A program made the translations under genes and the position numbers. From Epiperipatus broadwayi (taxonomy: Eukaryota > Onychophora > Udeonychophora > Euonychophora > Peripatidae), in contig JAQFVV010012531.1 in the NCBI GenBank assembly GCA_028023455.1, positions 308,001-372,000 on the forward strand: a DNA stretch of 64,000 bases, read 5' to 3'. Position 1 is the first letter of the stretch, and each line of letters starts with the position of its first letter. Positions 11,893-25,284 of this stretch are shown here, in pieces. Below the pieces are notes generated by a model, which saw nothing but the letters and a program-made list of their open reading frames with translations, did no database searches and was not told the DNA's origin.

Positions 11893-12820
11893 AATAAACA
11901 TCACATGATCACCATTTCTTATGCTTGCTTATAACAGTTATTAAAACAGGCAAAACTCACTATACGTATTGCCACACACAGCAAGCTAGAGTAATCAATG
12001 GATGCCAGAAGGCTTGTGCATAAAATCCCCATCTAGTCCTTACTCATTCAATATCCCCAGACTAGTTTCTGACTTGTGGCCTTCATCAGTGAGGAGTCTT
12101 GGATCTGAGAGCACTGCAGCTAGATCTTAAGATCTAAGGCAACCCTCCAGTAGCCACCTTTTATCTCCACATAACTACAAAACTATGAGCCCCAAATTGA
12201 AAACACCTTAATATTTTCAATCCAAGCTCATCAGCTTTTATAGTCATGCAGGTCTGAACTCAATTCAGCACCCTTACATTTTGGTGTCTCTGGTTCTTTA
12301 ATAACCATAGACACCATTATCCTATTAGGTAGGATTGGTTTTAAGCCAATAAACATCATATGATCACCATTTCTTATGCTTGCTTATAACTGTTATTAAA
12401 ACAGGCTGCCACACACAGGAAGCTAGAGTAATCAATAGATGCCAGAAGGCTTGTGCATAAAATCCCCATCTAGTGCCTACTCATCCAATATCCCCAGACT
12501 AGTTTCTGGCCTTTATCAGTGAGGAGATTTGGATCTGAGAGCACTGCACCGAGGTGTTTTCAACTTGGGGTTCATAGTTTTGTAGTTAAGTGGAGATAAA
12601 AGGTGGCTGCTGGAGGGTTGCATTAGATCCTAAAATCTAGGTGGTGCTCTCAGATCCAAGGCTCCTCACTGACGAAGGCCACAAGCCAGAAACTAGTCTG
12701 GGGATATTGGATGAGTAGGCACTAGATGGGGATTTTAGGTACAAGCCTTCTGGCATCCATTGATTACTCTAGCTTGCTGTGTGTGGCAATACGTATAGTG
12801 AGATTTGCCTGTTTTAATAC
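11893..12820. mobile_element. Compound foldback (hairpin) element, long copy
   Basis: Flanked by a 9-bp direct duplication, ACAAAAGTT (11884-11892 and 12821-12829). The left part (from about 11946) carries GGCAAAACTCACTATACG, and the right end is its inverse, ending near 12815. Between them, segments shared with the copies at 15874 and 45215 appear in direct and inverted order. The motif AGTAATCAATGGATGCCAGA occurs forward near 11990 and inverted near 12750, with a variant near 12427. The stretch from AAACATCA to the inner arm is repeated at about 12349. No coding frame is seen. It is non-autonomous, and its mobilising enzyme is unknown. Confidence 0.75.
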
Positions 12821-12829
12821 ACAAAAGTT

Positions 12830-13362
12830 CTATAGTAATAATCATAAGCACATACTTTAAAAATCATGTCACTTAAAATCTAATTTGTAAACAATTTTTA
12901 TAGTATGCATATAATTACTTCACAAGTATTATTATATTTTCTGTACTACGTATTTAGAAGTTTTTTTTTTTTATAGGATTGTTAAAATGAATAAAATTTA
13001 TATCGGCAGTTTTCTAATTTTATGAGATGATTTGATGAAGGCTTTGCTAAGATCATCATAAATGTAACATTTTCTCTCCACAAAATATTAATTACTAATT
13101 GGCTACCTATACAAGATTTTGGAGTAGAGATAAATATTCACTTTCATCTGGTTAATGGAGTATATGATATTGTTTTGCAATTTTATTAAAGTGACTTCTG
13201 TAAAGTCTGACTTGTAAATACTTATTTATAGTATTCATATGAATATTTTATTTTAGAAATATATATTATTGTAGCATATTTATTGACCGTTGTTGGTTTG
13301 CAGACTTATTTAAATAGAAATTAAATGTGTATAACTCATGTTTTTTATATATTTTGTTTTAG
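12830..13362. other. AT-rich flank upstream of the first proposed exon
   Basis: No exon or repeat edge seen, apart from a T tract near 12961. It ends in the tract TTTTTTATATATTTTGTTTTAG (13341-13362), a good splice acceptor. Confidence 0.4.
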
Positions 13363-13465
13363 AAACAATGTTATGTTTGTCATCCAGATTCTGATGAAAG
13401 CTCTGAATTGACTGATATGGACTTGGAAGAAGAATATTCCATTGAACGAGCCAAAAAATTTATAC
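13363..13465 (+). CDS. Putative exon A of an unrecognised gene
   Basis: Preceded by a T-rich acceptor ending in AG at 13361-13362 and followed by a donor-like GTAACT at 13466. In the open frame it gives 34 codons plus one base, starting KQCYVCHPDSDESSELTDMD and ending ERAKKFI. It is acidic in the middle with a CxxC pair at the start. The dangling base (C) joins exon B to make a histidine codon, so the phases agree. If the donor is not used, the frame runs nine more codons to a TGA at 13489-13491, with AATAAA near 13643, so a terminal-exon form is possible. Upstream exons were not found. I do not recognise the family. Confidence 0.5.
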
Positions 13466-13491
13466 GTAACTATTCTATTCCAAGAAGATGA

Positions 13492-15873
13492 AAAAAGAGC
13501 AGTCTTTTTTTTAATAATTTGTATTAATAATAATTTACTAAACAAATCCAGAAAAAATAACAGTATAAAGTGGTTAATCTACAATCTTTTGAAGGTTTAT
13601 CTGGTCACTGATCATGTAACCTTTTATTTTTTGAAGATTAAATAAAAATGTTATGATTTTAGTCTTTATAATTATTTAAATAACTTTTTTTTTTTTTTAG
13701 ATGTGTATGTACACCGTATTTTTTTTTATACTTTTCAAAATTGCAATCCCCAACCTTTTTTTCTATTTATTGTATTGGAATAAATTCTAAACCTATGAAG
13801 ATAATGGATATTAGTGCTTATTAAATCTCTGTCCAGTGTTTTCTTATCCTTATCTCGAGACTTGTTTCTGGCTTGATGAATTTTGTTTTATATCATTCCT
13901 TTTTTTTTAAAAAAAAAAATATTTATAGTTATTTAAAAATTGATAATTCAAAATATACATAAATACTGAACTAATGTCAGATGTATATAACTGTGCAAAC
14001 AATCCAAATATGTTGACTTTTAATTTCAGGCTGGTAATATAAAGATTTTCTGGATGAAAAATATGCTGGATCCAAAAAATCCAGATGTACCCCAAAACGT
14101 TTTGCCAATGGCCTTACATTAAAAACTAGTTTTAGAGCTGTGGATTTAATAAGCATTAAAATCTATTGAATATTTAAATTAATAATAGATGACAAAATGG
14201 TAGAACTACAAATACATTTTTTTAAAAACATAATGTAAGCTGCAATCATATGATTTCTTATTTTATTACAATTAAAAACTGTTTTAAACAGACATATCCA
14301 GTTTTTTTTTCAATACATTACTTTTCCAAAGATTCCTTATCTCATGTATTTATCATATGCACATCTCTTTTTAGATGTTTTACAATTCCTTGGAATCCAG
14401 CTTAAATACTAATTTTCCACCAGTTATCAAATCTTCCAACTCCATTTGAGCTTCTTAGCTCTTTCAATGATGTCAGTAATACTTAGTTATTTTCTCATCT
14501 ATATTCTTATTTCACTTTCTTCTTTTCTTACTACTCCAGACATACATTTCTTCATATTTCTTGTGTGAATTGAGCTCTCTGAATTATTATTCTATTATGC
14601 ATCCCAATCTGAAATCCATAATTTAATACTGATAAATCAAATATTTTAAAAACAGTATTTTCTTTTAATACTAACATTTCTAAGTATTCTATCCATTGAT
14701 TCATTGTTTTAATCTGAATTATTAATTTAATTAAAATATTTATAGCTATTAATTTCTTCCAACTCATTACTATCAATTTTTATTTCTAACCATTAAATGT
14801 TAATGTTTTTAGTATTTACTTTTTAATCCTAATTTTTTGGTTTCATCTAATAGCTCTTGATCATTTCCTGAAGCTCTGAATTATTATTTATGAAAATGAT
14901 TATATCACCTGCAAAATCTATATGACTTAAATAATCTTTTTTTTATTCCTTTAGCTTTCTACTTTAATCTACAATATATTTCCTGTAAACCTTCTGCAAA
15001 ATTTTTTGGGGAAATACAATCATGTTGATGTAGTATATCTTACAATATTAATCTTCTTAGCTTTATTACAGTCTGCTTACTGCTACTGCATTTTCAGTCT
15101 TCAGAATTATTCAGGATACTTCAATCATTATCTAAATGTATATAAAATCTCATTTCATAATCTCCAAATCCAACGCATACTTCTGTCCTTTCTAAAACTT
15201 CTCTTAATATTTGAATACAATTTATTATATTCTCTTTTAAATCTTGTTCTTTTGGCTGATTTGAATGCAGATTGACATGCTATAATTCCTATTTTCTTTT
15301 CCCTCTTGCTTACATATCATTATCATTTATGTATTCTTCAACACATCTATTGCATTTTTATTATTTAAAAATGTAGTATTTAGAAGTCTCAACAATTTCT
15401 CTCTTTTTTTGTCTGTTAATTCAGTTTTTATATATATTTAACATACATTTTATATATTCTTAAAACTTCCATTCCAAAACCACACATTCTTAAAATATAT
15501 GGATATCTAAAAAAGATAAATAATACCTAAACATGTATTTCATGCAAAACCAACATTTTTTAGTTAGCTAAGATAACAATATCCTTATGATTTCATCACT
15601 TTCTGCTCATGTTAAAATTATGAGCACCAAAAGTGTAAAACTTATAAATCAAACTGTTTAAAACTGAAACTGCAACTAATTACAATTATTAGAAAAATAG
15701 ATATATACATAATTCATTGACATTTTTGCACCCTTGAATCATTTATCAATTTCAAAGATTTTAGAAGTCAAGAAACTCACCATAACTCTTTCTACTGTAA
15801 CTATGCTCAAAGTTGTAAAAAGCTAAGTTAAAAGAAAATGATTTTACAAAGATTTCATTTGTGTAATTTAAAT
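13492..15873. other. AT-rich intron or 3' flank, no gene seen
   Basis: Includes an AATAAA at about 13643 and several T tracts (near 13686, 13900 and 14303). Small frames at 13907-14095, 14552-14776 and 15006-15275 are rich in Ile, Leu, Phe and Lys, as expected by chance in AT-rich DNA, and show no recognisable motif. Confidence 0.4.
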
Positions 15874-16250
15874 ATTAAAACAGGCAAAACTCACTATATA
15901 TATTGTCACACACAGCAAGCTAGAGTAATCAATGGATGCCAGAAGGCTTGGGCATAAATTCCCCGTCTAGTGCCTACTCATCCAATATCCCCAGACTAGT
16001 TTCTGAGAGCACTGCATCTAGATCTTAGATCTAGATGCAGTGCTCTCAGATCCAAGGCTCCTCACTGAAGAAGGCCATAAGCCAGAAACGAATATGGGGA
16101 TATTGGATGAGTAGGCACTAGATGGGGATTTTATGCACAAGCCTTCTGACATTCATTGATTACTCTAGCTTGCTGTGTGTGGCAATATATATAGTGAGTT
16201 TTGCCTGTTTAAACAAGTCATACACAAGCATGAGGAGGTGGTCATGTGAT
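15874..16250. mobile_element. Foldback element, short palindromic copy
   Basis: Flanked by an 11-bp duplication, GTAATTTAAAT (15863-15873 and 16251-16261). Nearly all of it is one imperfect palindrome centred near 16030, at TAGATCTTAGATCTA. The left arm runs from TAAAACAGGCAAAACTCACT through AGTAATCAATGGATGCCAGA, and the right arm is its inverse to about 16210. A short tail, GGTGGTCATGTGATGT, follows and matches the other end motif of the family (CATCACATGATCACC, inverted). No coding capacity. Confidence 0.8.
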
Positions 16251-16261
16251 GTAATTTAAAT

Positions 16262-18366
16262 GTGTAACAACTTACCAAATAATGATAAGACAAGAATTCT
16301 TCATAAAATTCTAAAAATATAATGGGAAGATTAGACTGTTAGGTTTTCCATCTTGCGAAATGTGGTGCTGTAGAATCTATTTTTGGTCCATAAGAAATAA
16401 ATAAATATTGAAAAATTCCTACATATTTTACGAATTTAAGTATGATTCATAAGTATGCCCCATTTACATCATGTTTGGAAGTAAATGCCATAGATGCCTT
16501 AGTCTCACTGTATGTATAAATTAATAGATCCAAGCAATATAAAATGTTTTATTTTTCCTCTCTTAGTTTTTAAAGTTTTCTTAACTTCCTTTACTTAATT
16601 ATGATTTTGCAAAAAACAATTAATATTTTTAAAATATTCAAGATTTGCTTTAGATGATCTTTAAAAAAAAAATCTAATTGCTAAATAAATCTTTGAATAA
16701 ATTGTTGCTTATTAAAGAATAAATTTTAAAAAAAATTAAATGTACAGTAATTAGTTAAATAGAGGAAAGGGCAGGAAGAAAATCGTTAAATAAACTGATT
16801 TGGATTTCAAATAAGAAAATTGAAAAGAGATTACTTAGTAAATATTTATAGATTTGATTACTTCTGCAGAAAGATTCTGGGTGATATAAAAATAATCATA
16901 TAGGTACTGGAAATGGTTTTAGATTATTTAACATAAACTTAATTATAAATTTATTTAAACGCACAATGATTACCTAAGTAATATTTATTAAGGCTGTAAC
17001 CTCAAGAACATGCATATATAATGAAGTCTAATGTAAGAACATATAAACAATGCAATAAACCTAGAATGGCAGGCATCTTTATCCCCTAAGATTTAGATAT
17101 TAATTCAGTTCACTTTTTTCTATCTAGTAATGAAAATATTGGATGCATACTTTTTATGTTTTCTTCTAGATGCATATGATATCATTTTAGAAAGCTCTTT
17201 GACATATAAAAAAAAATATTTTAAAAAAATGATCAAAATCTAACTGCTAAATATAAAATTGCTATATTTCTAGAAGTTAAAATATTGTATATATATATTT
17301 TAAGTAGTTTAATGCAGAATTTGAAAGCTGATTAATGTTGACATCAACTTATGACTTTAAAATGGCAGAAATCAAAATATTTAATTTGAAATCATTAAAT
17401 AGATCAATGCTGATTGAGTGCCTGATATAGCAAGTATTTCATCTTTGAATAAAACATTAGACATTTTTATCATATTTTCCAATCTTATTACCATTTATCT
17501 TTTCTTACACAATTTATTTACCTTTATTAGTTTTTTTTTTTTTTTTCATACACATACTAATTTTAATGATGAGCTAGAAAAATAAAATAAAAAAAAATTG
17601 ATTAGCATTTTAGAAGCAATAAGTCTTTAAATCCTGAATACAGTAAATAGAAAAATCACAATTTGCAACATTTTACAAAATAAGGATGAATTGAGAAATA
17701 CAGGGATACAGAAAGGAGTTTCCAGACTAAACAATTTGCATTATAACATCACAAAAAGAATAGAAACTCTTTTACTAATGTGAAATAATCAAGAGCTTTA
17801 ACAAAGTAATCATTCATAAAAAAAGGCCAGCTACTTGTTTGAATAATTTTTTGCTGACTACTAATATAAATATTGTTTATCAGAAAAAGTATAGTTCAAC
17901 AGATTAAAAAAAAAGTTTTATAATGTGTTATAAAGCATGGTAGACTGCTAGTGCAGATAGGATCACTTTTAAACATCTTGAATGTATTAAAAAAAAATAC
18001 TGCCATGCAAAAAAATGTAAATTTTGAAATCAACATTATGAATTTGTAATAGAATGTGTATGTTTGTTTACATTTTACTTTTACGTTTTTGAAAGTTGAA
18101 TTTTAATTTTCATTAAAATATGACTATAATAAGTACAGAAACTAATTTTATATGTATTTTTACATTTAGGATTTTTAATTTTGTATTTTTTCTTACTTAA
18201 ATGGTTGTGTTCAAATGGTAACTTTAGTCTACGTCTTGGCTTGGAATGTATTTCTCCTAATTACATGTATTTCAATATAAACTACAATGAATGAATGAAA
18301 TAAATAATCTTTTGGAACCAATTAACTCACTATACCAGACCTCATTGTGTATGCAATATATATATA
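16262..18366. other. AT-rich DNA without recognised genes
   Basis: Contains a diverged partial copy (about 16985-17040, AAGGCTGTAACC) of the dispersed repeat seen at 38.0, 38.4 and 47.3 kb. T and A tracts are frequent, for example at 17529-17546. No exon seen. Confidence 0.35.
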
Positions 18367-18672
18367 TAAATCAAAGTGTGGAGCCATTTCCATAAAGTAG
18401 TTTCAAATGTGTTTTAGCAGTGATATTGCTAGGAAAACTATAAATCGCCACTGACGGTCCCTGAGACTAAACCAATATTTTATCTAATGTTCACTAATAG
18501 TTTTTTTTTATAGATTTAATTAAAAATAAAAAGAATCAGTGAACAATATAGTAAAAAGTGGTTTAGCCTTGGGAAATATCAATGGTAATTGATCGTTTCC
18601 CTAGCAGCATCACCACCAAAATACATTTGCAGCTAATTTACATAGAAATAACCCCACCCTTTGATTTGTTTA
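18367..18672. repeat. Imperfect inverted repeat, likely old MITE
   Basis: The left arm (about 18367-18474), starting near ATCAAAGTGTGG, pairs with the right arm (18556-18672), ending CCACCCTTTGATTTG, with many substitutions. The loop is about 80 bp and AT-rich. Target duplications are not clear, and there is no frame. Confidence 0.55.
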
Positions 18673-21600
18673 CATCGTAAGTCCATGAAAATTTCAGAGC
18701 TAAAATGCAAATACCTCTAATTCTCTTTTTACATGATGGATTGGTTCCTGAGAATTATGTGTAAAAAAATACATTGTATATATGGAAAATAAGAGATTGA
18801 TTCTGAATTAAAGAAATCAATGAAAATAATTAAATAAACCATATGAAAATTTTTGTTAGAATATTATATTTTTTGTGTGCTATCAAATTTTCTTCATACA
18901 TACTAAACATAAATAAAAATGAGTTATAAGAACATAAATTTCATTTGAAAAATAAAAAAACTTGAAAGTAATAACATTTATGTTGAATACTCATTGCTAT
19001 CCCTACACAAGTCATGGAAAACTTTAAAGTTCAAAACATACCATCACTTCCATGTTATAAGTAATAAAAAATAAAATAAAAATTATTAATGTAATTTATC
19101 AGAAGTTATTACTTTTATTTTATTTAACTTAGTATTTTTTTATAATTTAATAACTAACACATTCAAAAAGAGAAATTGTAGACCCTTGGAACTGTACATT
19201 TATCAAAACTATAGGCGACAACTTGCTTGCCCATAAAACAGAAAAATATCCAAGGTTTTATTCGCTGTCACTGTCTGACAATAAACACATGTTTGTGCAT
19301 GGTAGAATACACTGCTATCATTAAACTTGCAATGTATAATTTCCCATGTATTGATTTTTAGCAAAATTAATAAATATAAATCTAAACAAATTAATCAAAT
19401 TTAAATAAAATTAAATTGTTTTGATATCAATACCAACAAGGAATTTTTTTTAAAAAAACAAATGTCGCTTAACTTTCAAAACAAAATATTTAAAATGTTA
19501 CAATGCAGACAAATGTTTCCGTTTTACAGAAATATTGCCGGAAAAAGGGATTTCTGTTTTTAAAATAATGAAAAATAGAAATGAAATTTTTGCTTTTTAA
19601 AATTAGATAATAATGGGTATTTTTTTTTTTTTTTGTTTTGCGATGTAATTGTGACGAACTCGATATCAGAAACAAATGTAAATAAACATCAAATTAAAAA
19701 CATTTACAATCTTTTAAAAAAGAAAATAAATTATTTTATATTACTTATATGGAATTATTTAGAATTTAAAAAAATCTTTAATAACAACTTAAGAAAATCT
19801 AAAAATTACTTTCAGAATGTAGGACAATTTTTTTTAAGTCTTTCAGACAATCACATTCAGACAATCACATTCATCATTCCAATCATGAATATGTCACAGC
19901 AGCTCTAATCCCAAAGTACCAGTTTTTTTTTTTAACTGATAGTGTTATTTTAAAACTATTTGTGCAGAAAGAGATTTTTTTTTTTTTTAAATCCTGTTAT
20001 TTCAAAATCATGCAAAAAAAGTTTGCATGAAAAAAGAATTAGTTGTATATGTTTCTTTAGAAATTATTTTTCCAAATGTTGTGATGAGAAATGTATAAGA
20101 AATTAACATTTAGATTTTTTAGAAAAAAAATAATTATTTGTACATGAAAAACACGTATAAAACTTGTCTTTGATAATTTCATGTGTACACATATAATGAA
20201 ACCACCATATTATTTAGTTCAACATGGAAATAGTGATATATATCAATATGTATACATGATATTTTGAAAATTTGTTAAACAGGGCAATTCAAAATGTGTA
20301 GTATAAAATTTTTTATCCCTCAAAAAATAAACAAATATGAATTTACAAATAAAATATTTCTCTATCAAACTTTTTTATCAATCAGCATTTATTATTATAT
20401 GATTGTTATTAGGAGTATTGCAGTATTACACAATCACCTATTGTAAAGTTGAGTAATCAATGGATTCTAAATGTTGGTGTCTATCAAATACTTTTGGTTT
20501 CTGAAGATTATATAAAAATGGTTCTAAATTATAGTAATATAATGCATTATTACTTCTAAACGAAAATATTGGGTATAAATTGAATTGAGTTTGTACAGGT
20601 GGACCATCAGGGCATAGCAAAAATGTGTAGTGCAACTACAATTTCCAAAAACATATTCATCTATGAAAAAGTTAAATTATTAAAATAAAAAAAATCTGGT
20701 CAGTGTTTACCCATATGCTATTAGGAAGTCTATAATACATATAGATTCCCAACTGTATAAAACATATAAAAGCAAAAAGTTTATTATTCTATGCTAAATA
20801 TTTAATACCAAAACAAATAATAATAGTTAATATATATATATACTCATTTTTATAATTATTACACAAAGTATTAGCACAGAAAAATTCATAAAAAAATTGC
20901 ATTCTAAAAAAAATCAAGGCAATATATTCCCTTTGGAAACTCACCTACATTTGAAAAAAAAAAAATAGTTTTCAATTATATATCATATGATATGAATAAA
21001 AGCATTTAAGTGCATTTTATTAACTCATTATTTAATTAAAATACTACATATTATATAAAATCCAAATTCTGGATAGGCACAGCTAAGAATGGAGTTCCTC
21101 TGAAATTGGCCCTATGAACCTTATAGTTGTTATAGTAAATAATTCCAAAATTTGGTTATAATATTTTATATCTTAAATACTAGAGAATGCATATATATTA
21201 TGTAACTCCATTATCTTCAAACGAAATACTAACATAACAAAAATAATCTTTTAATATAAAATTATTTTTTTATGTCCATCATCATAATGCAGCACTGCAA
21301 AAATAATGTATTGTTTAATACAAGTTTATTTCAGCAAAATTTTATTACCCTCACTAGTGTAACATACATTATCCTAAATACTTTTAAACAAATATATTCC
21401 CAAAAATTATGCACTTTTACACTTGTTAGAGAAGCTGTATTGTAACGGAATCGCCCCAAAAGATAAAATATGCTTAACTATTCACTTACTATTATGATAA
21501 ACTTTTAGTCTAGGGGAAATGATTATGTCATCTACAATAATCAACAGGTAACAATATAAAAAAATTATATAAATATTATATTTATGTCTGAATTAACCTG

Positions 21601-22580
21601 CATCCATTCTATTAGTTGTTTTTTTTAAATTAATGTTTAATATTTTTGAAAATAATTTATTTTCAAATTATTATCTTAAAATAAACAAAGAAATAAGCTT
21701 TTCATTTCTTACTTTTTTTTTTTTTTTTAAATTGGTTAATGCATTAAAATTTGCTTTATAAATAAACCTTTACAAAGTTTTTTAAACTACATAATAACCT
21801 TTTTGTATTTTTTTTTAAAAATCATACATCTCACCTACTATAGAGAGGTTACATTATATATAGTAATATTTATTTATTTATTTTTTGTAATTACAACTTT
21901 TTTTCTTCTCTCTTTTCTCATGTTGTCATCTCATGTTGTCATTACATATAACAAATGTAATGAAAAAAATATAAACACGATATATACAAAATACCTATAC
22001 AATTATTTAATAATTGATCATTTAAACATAAATGGAAAATTATATGTAATGCATGTGTTTATAGATGTGTATATGTTTAAAAAGTTTTAATACATGTCTG
22101 TGTGTGCATTATATTTTGTATATTTCATTTATAAATAGAAGTGTGGTTATAAAACAACAAAAATATTTTACATATATCTATAATAATGATAAAAAAAATA
22201 TTTACTATAAACAGAAAAAAAAAATCCTTATAGTAGATTATGGTGCTAGTACAGCTCTATCCATAACATAATTGGTTGATAAGTATGATATTTTTCATAA
22301 AAAATCATATATATATATATATGAATGTAATATATTTACATTAAAAAAATGAAGCCTAACAAGAATATATTTAACAACAAAACCAGTATACAATAATTAA
22401 AAAAACAAATACAGTCAATAACAATGAATAATACAAGCATTCCATAAAAAATTAAATTAGTATTTAAAGGAGATGCAAATCCATAAAAAATTTAATTACA
22501 AAATAATTTGTAAAATAAATATAAATAAGAATTTAATCAGCATAACAATATAATAAGCCATTTACTCCTTACTTAAGTTT
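18673..22580. other. AT-rich DNA without recognised genes
   Basis: Holds long A and T tracts, a 2x tandem of about 15 bp at 19845-19874 (CAGACAATCACATT), and an AT microsatellite at about 22307-22322. Frames at 19633-19908, 21803-22090 and 22065-22271 are low-complexity chance frames. Confidence 0.35.
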
Positions 22581-22732
22581 GATGTAATTAGAGGATTTAA
22601 ACCCAGACTTTAAAGAATCCTTCAGTCATCCACGCTATCTTATACAACCAATACACATAACATATATGTGAAAAAGATAAATGATCTCCAATATATGTAT
22701 TTCATGCTGGGTTCAAATCTCTAATTCTATAC
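22581..22732. repeat. Hairpin repeat with B-box-like ends, copy 1
   Basis: The ends TAATTAGAGGATTTAAACCCAG and CTGGGTTCAAATCTCTAATT are inverse to each other. The right end reads GGGTTCAAATCTC, similar to an RNA polymerase III B box; the left end has the same motif on the other strand. It shares ends and internal order with the minus-orientation copy at 48011-48152. It is about 150 bp with no target duplication I can define. Confidence 0.6.
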
Positions 22733-25172
22733 AAAATCTTATTTCCATAATTATATACTTCATAGTTATTATCATAAATGAATGTTATCATCTACTTTCT
22801 ATAACAATCTGCTATTCACTTTCCACATACATTTGCAATAACTAGTTTTTATAGCATCCACATTTTTACTTTCATAATCTATGAGTAACTTTCTTAGGAT
22901 GTACGCATTTGCTGCCTTTGGCCGATTTCTTATGGGTTATTTAATTAAATATTTACTTATTGTTGGTGTATACTTTTGCCTATGATTTTTTTTATACTGC
23001 CTATTTTCCTCATACACTAATACATTTTTGGAATTTATTGCTGACACACGGATTACTTAGCTTACTTTTTATGTTGTACTTTTTAAATCCTTATATTCAA
23101 TCCATGGATTGCTATTGCTGTTTAATTTCTTATGGAACTGTATTTTGTCTCATTATTAATTTAATTTTTTATAGAATGGTTATATTGATTTTGTTATTAT
23201 GTATTGCCTAAATACATTATTTTCAGATTTGTTATTTAAATATATTGGTTTCATGTTTTTAAACATATTATTTTCATATTTTTTTATTTTTCATTTTCAT
23301 GTTTTTAACATATTTTCATATTCTTTGTTTTTGATTTTTATGGAAAATATGAAACTTATTAGTTTTTTTCTTGACTTCACTTGCATATGAATGGTGGTTC
23401 CATTTTAAGAGAAATGTTCACATTCTACTAAGAATTTTTTTTTTTCATTGTTGTATAATATACTTAATAATATGTGATGAAAAAGGAAAAAAAAGTTGTA
23501 GTCTAAATGTCATTATATATAATGGTCTATATAAGCTTTCACAATAATGTTATACTAAGGGATGCATTGAAATATTGCTGAAAGAAGCTTTTTGAATTAA
23601 ATATTTGTTTTTGCATAACTTTTTTAGTTTTATTCATTTGCTTGTAAGCAAAAAATAACATAGATTATATTTATTCCATTTTATAATAAAGAAATTCATT
23701 TATAAGAAAGTTGACTTATTAAAAAATCAAATCAATTTTTTTGTTGATTCTCAACTTATACAAAATGTAATAAGCAAAAGTTTGCTATTCTAAGCTAAAC
23801 AATAATTCTGATAATCCAATAACCAGTCATCGTTATGTTAACATCTACATCCAAAGATTATATTTTGTGAAACATAATACAAGCAATGATGATAAAAAAG
23901 CTAACCAAGACAAAATTTCTTCAAAATCAAATAAATGTAAATAATAATTTTATTTTTGGCAAACAATATTTGCTAATAAATTATGTTCAATGATTGTTTT
24001 TTGAAAACTTCTAATGGCTGAATGTTTTAAATTTCCTTTGTGTTTGATCAAATTTATTTTTATTCTTTATTTTATTTTCAGTAATTTGAAAATATTTATT
24101 AAAAATATATTTACAAATGATAATTATTCTTAAAAACATTTCAACTTTGCAAATATAAAAGAAATACATAAGATTAATAAAAGCAATGAATTTTTTCTTA
24201 TTGGATAATTATCACACCCACTGATATAAATATTAAGTTTAAAAAATTAGATTTGTTTTAATTTGATTCTAAAACTGGACCGAATTATTGTTCAGATTAC
24301 TTAAAGCTAATGAAATTCTATTTAAAATTCTGTTTATAGTTTTTAAAAAAATAAGAATTCTGCTGCATTCAATATGAATGATTTTTATTCAGTCAATTGC
24401 AAGTTGAAACCATATTTTACTGATTTTTCTTGACTTGTCTTCTTTATATTTTAGAATAAAATCTGAATCTAATCCTGTTATTCTTCTAAAGTAATAAATA
24501 TTACAAATATTTTGTAAAAAAAAATCATAAATAGGTAAAACTACAGTAAATATGTTTTCATTTTAATGTCAAAAACAAAGGAATAAGTTCAAAAGCTCTC
24601 ACAAAAGTTTGTGCTGAGAAAACAATAAATTACCAATCAGCAATATTATGGGCTGTTGTTTGTTTGTAGTACGATTTATTGTATGATATTAATATCTTGA
24701 AATCTTTTTTAATTAATAAATCACTATTATTATAGTTCCAATTTTGCCATCAAATAAACATAATATTGACAAAATAGTTAAAGATAGCTGCAAGAGAGTT
24801 AAAGTTAAAGTGATCATCAGCATTATAACATTTCAATCAACATATGGAAATACTAAAATAGTTAATAAATTGTTTAAAAATTACATTTAATAAATTTGTT
24901 TAATTTTGTTTGAGTAAGATTGTTTAATTAACATCTTCAAATGACAGTAGCATTAGCCGCTAACAGCAGTGGATTCATCAAAATTTGGTTTTCTTTTTAA
25001 AATTGTGGGAAAACTATAAGCATGACATTTACAAAAATCCCAGCATTCGCTGCTATTTGAATTTCTTTTTAAAATGGCATATCGTATGTTAAAATCAGAC
25101 AAACTTTGGATTTTTTATTAATATTTTTATTAATAGGTTCATTTAATTTTTTTTTTCTGCTCAATTTACTAG
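22733..25172. other. AT-rich DNA ahead of exon B
   Basis: No exon or repeat boundary recognised. Small frames at 22960-23211 and 23199-23390 are hydrophobic, as T-rich DNA gives by chance. The end (25141-25172) is a long pyrimidine tract ending TTTACTAG, a strong splice acceptor. Confidence 0.35.
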
Positions 25173-25284
25173 ATTGCACGAAGAAGAGAAAGGTACAAGT
25201 TTTGCATCGGCAAGACTGTGTAGTAAAATGGATTAAAGATGTCCCAATGATTCAAGGCTTTTATCCCGATAAAAACGTAATAGC
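25173..25284 (+). CDS. Putative exon B of an unrecognised gene
   Basis: Bounded by a strong pyrimidine-tract acceptor (TTTACTAG) and a consensus donor, GTAAGT, at 25285-25290. The open frame reads CTKKRKVQVLHRQDCVVKWI, then KDVPMIQGFYPDKNVI, and it begins and ends inside codons. The first two bases complete a codon begun by exon A (C + AT, His), and the last two (GC) take the first base of exon C to make Ala. The sequence is basic and rich in Val, and has far more balanced codons than the surrounding AT-rich DNA. No family recognised. The other two frames contain stops. Confidence 0.6.
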
